Shown piece by piece: positions 1 through 4,169 of a stretch of 6,763 nt of DNA (the stretch's first letter is position 1; each line of letters opens with the position of its first letter). The position numbers and the translations under genes were made by a program. Source of the DNA: a bacterium UBP9_UBA1432 (GTDB taxonomy: Bacteria > Vulcanimicrobiota > Xenobia > Xenobiales > Xenobiaceae); the NCBI GenBank assembly GCA_002329445.1, contig DCTU01000039.1, positions 1 to 6,763 of the forward strand, given 5' to 3'. The notes under the pieces were generated by a model. That model saw only the letters and a list, made by a program, of their open reading frames with translations, ran no database searches and was not told the DNA's origin.

Positions 1-5
1 AAGAA

Positions 6-1037
6 ATGCCTATCAACTGGCCCTCTCCCGAGGCGATTACCGGGGTGGCCCGCGAGTTCCAAGCCGACCCCACCCGGTTCATCGGCCAGGGCATCCTGCC
101 CGTCGAGACCACCAAGTATAACCTGAGCCCGGACCACATCTCCTGGGATGTCCTGGGCCCCGCCAAGGGCATGACCTCCGCCCACACCCTGGGCGCCGAC
201 CCGGCCCTGGTCTCCCAGCGCGTGCTGCAGACCAAGACCCAGAAGCCGGCGCACTGGAAGGAGGCCCAGCGCATCAACGAGCGCGATCTGCTGCTCATTC
301 GCAACATCGGCGTGGACGAGGGGTCCCGCATGGCTGGACGCCTCGTGACCCAGTCCATCGAGGACCTGAGCCTGCGGGTCGACACCCGCGTCGAGTGGTC
401 CATCTGGCAGGCCCTCCAGGGCAGCCTGGTCATCAACGAGAACGGCGTGAAGCGCACTATCGACTATGGAGTGCCCTCGGGCAACAAAATCGACGTGTCC
501 ACTGGTGCCGGAGAGTACTGGTCGCATGCTGACGGTAATCCCGTGGGCGATCTGCAGTCGGCGCTGGACAAGTTCGACGGCTCTGGCGCTGGCCGCGTTC
601 GCTGCTACTACAACCGCTCGGTGGCCAAGCTCATGGCCAACAACGCCGTGGTGCGTGACCTGGTCAAGCAGTCCGCTCCCGTGCTGCAGCTCGGCTCCAG
701 CAACATCGGCGGCCTGATGATGGACCTGGTCGGTGGCATTGAGGGCATGGTCCAGTATGACGAGGGTTACGTGTCCGACGCCGGCGCGTTCACTAAGTTC
801 ATCCCGGACAACAAGGTCATCATGGTCGGCTACGGCGCCGAGCGCATCGGCGAGTGGGCGTCTGTCCCCAGCCTGCACAACGGGGGCATCGACGGGGCCA
901 CCGGCGGCAAGTTCGCCGGCATCGACGACCGGTCGGGCAACCGCGCGAACCCGTATGTCGAGGTGTTCGCCGGCATCTATGGATTGCCGGTCCTGTTCCA
1001 TCCCAACTGGGTGGTCATCCTGACTGTCCACGCCTAG
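6..1037 (+). CDS. Major capsid protein, lambda gpE-like
   Basis: This 343-residue protein probably forms the icosahedral head shell. Features that resemble the lambda gpE capsid family (Phage_cap_E) are an N-terminal arm (about 1-80), a charged helical stretch with ERDLLLIR at 92-99, a helix with RVEWSIWQALQG at 128-139, and a C-terminal barrel-like region ending in GIYGLPVLFHPNWVV (323-337). Length also fits: lambda gpE has about 340 residues. The ATG is five bases from the window edge, so its ribosome binding site is outside and a slightly longer N-terminus cannot be excluded, although MPINWPSPEA looks like a natural start. Scaffold, protease and decoration genes would be expected upstream and are not in view. 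It ends in TAG, followed by a 61-base gap holding a strong hairpin. Family assignment is by recalled pattern, not a search; the capsid role is also supported by gene order. Confidence 0.87.
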   Translation: MPINWPSPEAITGVAREFQADPTRFIGQGILPVETTKYNLSPDHISWDVLGPAKGMTSAHTLGADPALVSQRVLQTKTQKPAHWKEAQRINERDLLLIRNIGVDEGSRMAGRLVTQSIEDLSLRVDTRVEWSIWQALQGSLVINENGVKRTIDYGVPSGNKIDVSTGAGEYWSHADGNPVGDLQSALDKFDGSGAGRVRCYYNRSVAKLMANNAVVRDLVKQSAPVLQLGSSNIGGLMMDLVGGIEGMVQYDEGYVSDAGAFTKFIPDNKVIMVGYGAERIGEWASVPSLHNGGIDGATGGKFAGIDDRSGNRANPYVEVFAGIYGLPVLFHPNWVVILTVHA

Positions 1038-1041
1038 TTCC

Positions 1042-1081
1042 TCACGGCTCCGGGGTGGGGCAACCTGCCCTGGGGCCGTGA
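1042..1081 (+). promoter_or_regulatory. Long GNRA-capped hairpin after the capsid gene
   Basis: The gap after the capsid stop folds almost entirely into one hairpin. Bases 1042-1059 pair with 1064-1081 in an uninterrupted 18-bp stem that includes several G-U wobbles (for example 1049/1074, 1052/1071, 1056/1067 and 1057/1066), closed by a GCAA tetraloop at 1060-1063. No U-tract follows, so it is a poor intrinsic terminator. A 3'-end-protecting or partial attenuating element for the abundant capsid mRNA is more likely. It ends 7 bases before the next gene's GAGG (1089-1092), so it leaves that site free. Pairing is read directly; function is inferred. Confidence 0.6.
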
Positions 1082-1098
1082 CCCATGCGAGGTGATTC

Positions 1099-1536
1099 AT
1101 GGCCTACTGCACATCAGAGCACGTCCGCCTGCGTCTGCCGAAGTTTCCCTCTGACGTGGCCCATGATGCCATCGTGACCGAGGCTATCAGCGCGGCCCAG
1201 GCCGAGGTGGACATGGCCCTAGGCGCCCGCTACACCGTCCCGTTCGCGACCGTTCCCGACGTGGTGAGGCACATCACCGCAGACCTGGCGGCGGCGTGGG
1301 CGCTGGACACGACCTACTCCGGCGGCGGAGAGGAGGACGAGACCCGCCTGTCCGCATACCTGCGCAGCCGTGCCCTGGATCAGGTCCGCCAAATGGTCGA
1401 AGGCATTTGGCGTGGCACGGATACCCTGGTGGCGCGCAGCGTCCTGGCCGGATCCAAGAGCCGACCCGGCATGCTGACGTCCACCAGGGGCACGACACCG
1501 GCCCTGCGCGACTGGGTCCACCCGGGGCTGGAGTAA
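1099..1536 (+). CDS. Head–tail connector, Mu gp36 / DUF1320-like
   Basis: This 145-residue protein resembles the DUF1320 (phage Mu gp36-like) family of small neck/connector proteins that sit just after the capsid gene. The visible signature is an opening Y-C-T-S-E-H-V (3-9), then an alanine-rich helix AISAAQAEVDMALGARYTVP (29-48), where an acidic residue precedes L-x-x-R-Y-x-V-P. A second helix, DLAAAWAL (62-69), follows. The C-terminal third is basic and flexible. The start is set by GAGG at 1089-1092, six bases before ATG. The stop TAA shares one base with the next ATG (TAATG at 1534-1538), which implies translational coupling to the tail completion gene. Its likely place is the ring between portal and tail. 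A general gp6-type head–tail adaptor is the main alternative; both give the same structural role. Confidence 0.72.
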   Translation: MAYCTSEHVRLRLPKFPSDVAHDAIVTEAISAAQAEVDMALGARYTVPFATVPDVVRHITADLAAAWALDTTYSGGGEEDETRLSAYLRSRALDQVRQMVEGIWRGTDTLVARSVLAGSKSRPGMLTSTRGTTPALRDWVHPGLE

Positions 1537-2126
1537 TGCCCAGGTTCGTGGTGGAGATTGACTCCAGCGAGTGTCGGGAGGCCGTCGGTCGCCTGATGCA
1601 AGCGACGGACGACTTCTCGGAGTTGATGGCCGGGAACATCGCTGACGCCGTCCAGGCCATGGTGGCCGACGCATTCCAGCAGCAGGGGCGCCCAGGTGAC
1701 CCCTGGGTCGAGCTCGCTGACAAGACCCTGGATCGCCGGCGCAAGGGCAAGAAGGCGTCTAACAGCGACCGCATCCTGCGGGACACCGGGCGCCTCCAGC
1801 AGTCGGTGTCCGTGGGCAAGTCGGACTCGCACTCCTACGAGGTCGGCAGCAACCTGATTTACGCCAGAGTCCACCAGTTCGGCGCGGTCATCAGGCGCAA
1901 GACCAGCATCGCTAGGTTCGCCGAGCGCCTGCTGGAGCGATCCAAGCATGGGCGCAAGTACAGCGGCCGGATCCTGGGGCTAGCCCAAGAGCAGGCAAAG
2001 GATCGCGGGGGCATCCTGACCGTCATCCCCGCCCGCCCATACCTTCCCATGCCCATGACCGAGGATGAGCGCGGCGAGCTCGCCTTCGCCCTGGAGCACT
2101 ACCTGAAGACGCACCTGGAGGGCTGA
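1536..2126 (+). CDS. Virion morphogenesis / tail completion protein, Mu gpG-like
   Basis: The product has 196 residues when started at the ATG that overlaps the preceding stop. The same frame is open further upstream, to about 1296, but that extension overlaps the previous gene and reads as non-protein-like Arg/Gly/Pro sequence. Motifs fit the Mu gpG / phage virion morphogenesis family, which is analogous to lambda gpZ in finishing the tail end that joins the head: PWVEL (56-60), ILRDTGRLQQSV (80-91), YARVHQFG (109-116) and IPARPYLPM (164-172). Between the last two lies a basic insert, about 117-160, with R/K-rich helices. The ribosome binding site GGAG (1530-1533) is only two bases from ATG, so initiation probably depends on termination of the upstream gene. 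The next gene again overlaps by one base. Family fit is strong by motif order. Confidence 0.82.
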   Translation: MPRFVVEIDSSECREAVGRLMQATDDFSELMAGNIADAVQAMVADAFQQQGRPGDPWVELADKTLDRRRKGKKASNSDRILRDTGRLQQSVSVGKSDSHSYEVGSNLIYARVHQFGAVIRRKTSIARFAERLLERSKHGRKYSGRILGLAQEQAKDRGGILTVIPARPYLPMPMTEDERGELAFALEHYLKTHLEG

Positions 2127-2602
2127 TGTTTCTCGCGATTGCCGACGCCCTGGCCGCCAGGCTGCAGGCCGAGCAGGCCACCGGCGGCACCCTGGAGGAC
2201 ATCCGCCTGGTGCGCGTGGGCGACCACCAGCCCATCCCGACATTGCACCACCCGGCCGTCGTGGTGGACTGGGACGGAGCCAGGGGGTTCCGCGCCGATC
2301 GGCAGCGGGTCGAGTTCTCGGCCGTGCTCAGGGTCTACCTCTACACGGTCAGCCAGGAGGGCCCGGAGGCCGCAGAGCGTGAGGCCGACCGCCTGGTCTG
2401 GGACGATTCCAACGGCACTCCGCGGGGGCTCCTGCCGGCGCTATGCCGATGCACCAGGACAGCCCTGGTCATCGATGGACAGTCCTATCTGCTGGCAATC
2501 GGCGACGAGGTCCATACCGTCGCCGTCAAGGACAAGGCGCACAGCACCGGCATGTCATGGGTCGAGGTCCGCGCCGTGACCATGCGCAACACACCGACGT
2601 AA
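2126..2602 (+). CDS. Probable tail terminator protein
   Basis: This 158-residue protein has no motif I can assign to a family with certainty. It opens with a helix (2-17), followed by alternating beta strands such as HPAVVVDWD (42-50) and a long one, RVEFSAVLRVYLYTV (61-75). An acidic helix, PEAAEREADRLVWD (80-93), comes next, and the protein ends in strands including WVEVRAVTMR (145-154). This alpha/beta plan, the length, and the position between the gpG-like protein and the tube protein match tail terminators (lambda gpU, Mu gp37-type), which cap the tube after it reaches full length. Translation is coupled: TGATG at 2124-2128 shares one base with the previous stop, with GGAGG at 2117-2121. 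The role rests mainly on synteny. A minor tail or neck protein is the alternative. Confidence 0.55.
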   Translation: MFLAIADALAARLQAEQATGGTLEDIRLVRVGDHQPIPTLHHPAVVVDWDGARGFRADRQRVEFSAVLRVYLYTVSQEGPEAAEREADRLVWDDSNGTPRGLLPALCRCTRTALVIDGQSYLLAIGDEVHTVAVKDKAHSTGMSWVEVRAVTMRNTPT

Positions 2603-2627
2603 CCCCGGGCCCCAGGCCCACAACCCA

Positions 2628-2653
2628 AGAAGGGGCGCAGCGACGCTCCTTCT
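2628..2653 (+). promoter_or_regulatory. Hairpin upstream of tail tube gene, 3' arm is an anti-Shine-Dalgarno
   Basis: Bases 2628-2637 (AGAAGGGGCG) pair with 2644-2653 (CGCTCCTTCT) to give a 10-bp stem with one G-U wobble and a 6-nt loop. The 3' arm contains CTCCTT (2646-2651), which is also perfectly complementary to AAGGAG (2660-2665) in the next gene's ribosome binding site. The two pairings exclude each other. When the 10-bp stem forms, the ribosome binding site is free. Only GCATTT follows, so terminator activity would be weak. A smaller 5-bp hairpin, GGGCC/GGCCC, lies just upstream at 2607-2619. Pairings are seen; a regulatory role is inferred. Confidence 0.5.
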
Positions 2654-2659
2654 GCATTT

Positions 2660-2666
2660 AAGGAGG
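2660..2666 (+). promoter_or_regulatory. Strong ribosome binding site of tail tube gene
   Basis: AAGGAGG is a near-consensus Shine-Dalgarno, ending six bases before the ATG at 2673. It is one of the two strongest in the window, as expected for a tube subunit needed in hundreds of copies. It fixes the start of the tube gene and is the target of the competing pairing described for 2646-2651. Confidence 0.85.
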
Positions 2667-2672
2667 AGCAAC

Positions 2673-3431
2673 ATGGGAGACTTCAACAAAGTGACCGTGG
2701 GGTCTGGGACGCTGTCGGTCAACGGCACCGACGTCGGATTCCTGAAAGGTCCGGTCAAGGTGGCGCTGGGCCACGAGAAGCTGGAACTGAAGTCCGGCGT
2801 CCCCCGCAAGCTGCAGGGCTCGATCATCACCGAGATGATCCACAGCATTGAGGCCCCCCTGGCCGAACTGTCGGCCGAATCCATCTCCCGCGCCTCGGGA
2901 TTTGTCCCCGTTTCCACCGTGGCCGCCGAAGAGGTCACTATTGCTGGCGAGGACAACCAGCAGCGGACCTTCGCCACCTTCGGCGGGGCCCTGCAGCGCA
3001 TCATCCTGGATGGTCCGGCGGTTACCAACCTGGTTGTGAAGTCGACTGACGGCCTCACCACCTACACGGTCAACGACGACTACATCCTGGACGCAACTAC
3101 GGGCATCGTTTACCGCAACCCCGGTGGACTCATCGGGTCGGCCGCAACCGTGCACGTGGCCTACAAGTATACCCCGGTCGCCAGCAAGCGCCTCAACATC
3201 GGCGCCGCCTGGCAGGTCCTGGACCTGACCAACGTCGTGTTCACGCACACTCGCCCCAACGGGAAGCTGTTCGTCGCGGTCATGCACAAGGCCCAGGCCG
3301 CCGGGAACGTGGACCTCTCGTTCGACACCGAGGCCAGCGACTTCGTGATCCAGCAGTTCAACTGCTCGGCCATCGACGACACCGCCAACCACCCCGAGGC
3401 CCCTCTGGGCTATTGGGATGACGAGCAGTAA
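2673..3431 (+). CDS. Probable major tail tube protein
   Basis: This 252-residue, strand-rich protein is probably the subunit that stacks into the tail tube (lambda gpV analogue; lambda gpV is about 246 residues). The N-terminal part (about 1-105) has short alternating strands: KVTVGSGTLSVNG at 6-18, then VGFLKGPVKVALG at 21-33. A middle unit (about 113-168) has an internally coherent pattern, TTYTVNDDYILDATTGIVYR (129-148) ending in VHVAYKYTP (160-168), which recurs in many phage tail proteins as a beta segment. The final third, including TNVVFTHTRPNGKLFVAVMHKAQ (186-208), returns to tube-like strands. The evidence for function is a strong ribosome binding site, a terminator-like hairpin right after it, position between terminator and chaperones, and size. 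I recognise the fold type by position and composition rather than by a definite family signature. Another virion structural protein is possible but less likely. Confidence 0.75.
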   Translation: MGDFNKVTVGSGTLSVNGTDVGFLKGPVKVALGHEKLELKSGVPRKLQGSIITEMIHSIEAPLAELSAESISRASGFVPVSTVAAEEVTIAGEDNQQRTFATFGGALQRIILDGPAVTNLVVKSTDGLTTYTVNDDYILDATTGIVYRNPGGLIGSAATVHVAYKYTPVASKRLNIGAAWQVLDLTNVVFTHTRPNGKLFVAVMHKAQAAGNVDLSFDTEASDFVIQQFNCSAIDDTANHPEAPLGYWDDEQ

Positions 3432-3443
3432 CTGACCCCTCTT

Positions 3444-3486
3444 GAGTCGCTCCCGTCCGTGTAGGGGCGGGCGGGAGCGACTCTTT
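3444..3486 (+). terminator. Terminator-like hairpin after tail tube gene
   Basis: Bases 3444-3455 (GAGTCGCTCCCG) pair perfectly with 3472-3483 (CGGGAGCGACTC), and 3456-3460 with 3467-3471 add five more pairs with wobbles, giving up to 17 bp around a 6-nt loop. TTT follows (3484-3486), then CCCC, so the U-tract is short and read-through is expected. This suits a partial terminator that keeps chaperone and tape measure mRNA below tube mRNA. Loop bases 3461-3467 (GTAGGGG) are also perfectly complementary to 3487-3493 (CCCCTAC), which directly precede the next ribosome binding site. Pairings are seen; attenuation is inferred. Confidence 0.68.
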
Positions 3487-3504
3487 CCCCTACAGGAGGT
3501 AGAC

Positions 3505-3924
3505 ATGCCCGATAAGTTCTTGTTGGAGCGCGCGACCCAGGAGGTCGAGGTGGAAGGCCGCACCTTCCGCTTGCGCGAGATGTCCGGCGCAGACCTGCGC
3601 GAGTACATCCGCCTGATCAACGAGCCCCTGTCCACCGTGGTCCAGGAGATTGCCGACGGCGGCGAGGCCCTCGTGGTGGACGCCCTGCAGCGTCTCCAGA
3701 GGGCCGAGAACCTGCTCTTCAGTTGGCTCCTGTCCGTCCCGACCGACGGCAAGGGCCCCGCCGACGATGCCCTGCTGGAGGCCATGAGCCCGCGCCAGCG
3801 CCGGCGACTGCTGGAGGTCCAGGACCAGTTGAACGACACCGAGGCCGCCCTGGGAAACGTGCGCAACCTCCTCGCGATGGCACAGGCGAGGAGGGCTGCG
3901 AAGGCCTTGGCTGGGCCGAACTGA
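3505..3924 (+). CDS. Tail assembly chaperone, lambda gpG-like (unshifted product)
   Basis: This 139-residue protein corresponds in place and size to lambda gpG (about 140 residues), a chaperone that coats the tape measure during tail assembly and is absent from the finished virion. It begins with a strand-rich part, FLLERATQEVEVEGRTFRLR (5-24), then MSGADLREYIRL (26-37). A helical region with FSWLLSVP (72-79) follows, and then an acidic-basic helix, SPRQRRRLLEVQDQLND (95-111). The ATG at 3505 is chosen because AGGAGG at 3494-3499 lies just upstream; an extension to 3442 would run through the terminator-like hairpin. Codons 116-118 hold the slippery heptamer, and the unshifted frame stops at TGA (3922-3924), 21 residues later. 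Sequence identity to known G proteins is not obvious by eye; the frameshift signal, gene order and length carry the call. Confidence 0.8.
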   Translation: MPDKFLLERATQEVEVEGRTFRLREMSGADLREYIRLINEPLSTVVQEIADGGEALVVDALQRLQRAENLLFSWLLSVPTDGKGPADDALLEAMSPRQRRRLLEVQDQLNDTEAALGNVRNLLAMAQARRAAKALAGPN

Positions 3925-4169
3925 TTGACGCCATCGCCGCGCGCTACTGCCTGGACCCGATGCATGTCTGGTCGACCTGGTGCCTGCGGCAGATTGTCAC
4001 CATGCACAACCTCGCCATGCGTCAGGCATGGAGGGAGATGGCCTTCCAGGCGGCCATCCACGGCGCCGAGATGGGGCCGGAACCCGAATGGGACCTGGGT
4101 CGGGTCACCGGTGGCAAGGCCTTTGACGACGAGTTCGAGGCGCTGAAGCGGAGGAAACGTGGCAAATAG
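3505..4169 (+). CDS. Frameshifted tail assembly chaperone, lambda gpGT-like
   Basis: A -1 slip at the heptamer 3852-3858 joins residues 1-118 of the G protein to 103 residues read from CGT at 3858 onward, ending at TAG (4167-4169), for a product of about 221 residues. The extension starts with a Gly/Pro-rich linker (RAQPPRDGTGEEGCEGLG), then a helical domain with CLDPMHVWSTWCLRQIV and QAWREMAFQAAIHGAEMG, and ends in a lysine/arginine-rich tail, EALKRRKRGK. The shifted frame has no credible start codon or ribosome binding site of its own at the domain boundary, yet encodes sensible protein from about 3912 on. Frameshifting is the simplest explanation. In lambda, the T part of GT recruits tube subunits to the tape measure while G coats it, and the G:GT ratio matters. 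The 3' end overlaps the tape measure start by 11 bases. Confidence 0.82.
3852..3858 (+). other. Programmed -1 frameshift slippery site GGGAAAC
   Basis: Read in the G frame this is G GGA AAC, an exact X XXY YYZ heptamer. A slip of one base back leaves GGG and AAA in the P and A sites, so mismatches fall only at third codon positions. Lambda G/GT uses the near-identical GGGAAAG. It lies in the last sixth of the G gene, as expected, and the -1 frame is open from here to 4169. AAC in the A site is usually less slippery than AAG in bacteria, so efficiency could be low. Confidence 0.82.
3867..3894 (+). promoter_or_regulatory. Frameshift-stimulating stem-loop
   Basis: CCTCCTCGC (3867-3875) pairs perfectly with GCGAGGAGG (3886-3894), giving a 9-bp GC-rich stem with a 10-nt loop. 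It starts 8 nt after the slippery heptamer, within the spacing usual for stimulators of -1 frameshifting. I looked for a second stem between the loop and downstream bases and found only weak four-base matches, so a pseudoknot is not supported. Confidence 0.72.

Noticed and set aside
1296..1535. Upstream extension of the gpG-like gene
   Set aside because: It overlaps the DUF1320-like gene for 240 bases and encodes an Arg/Gly/Pro-rich sequence. The coupled ATG at 1536 starts the protein at a natural N-terminus.
3461..3493. True H-type pseudoknot at the tube/chaperone gap
   Set aside because: Only three bases link the end of the 12-bp stem to the second strand, too few to span it. The complementarity is kept as an alternative fold instead.
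3442..3504. Upstream TTG start for the chaperone
   Set aside because: It would translate straight through the 12-bp perfect hairpin and lacks a ribosome binding site, whereas ATG 3505 has AGGAGGT at ideal spacing.
3876..3920. Pseudoknot downstream of the slippery site
   Set aside because: The loop 3876-3885 shows only weak four-base matches downstream, so only a simple stem-loop is supported.
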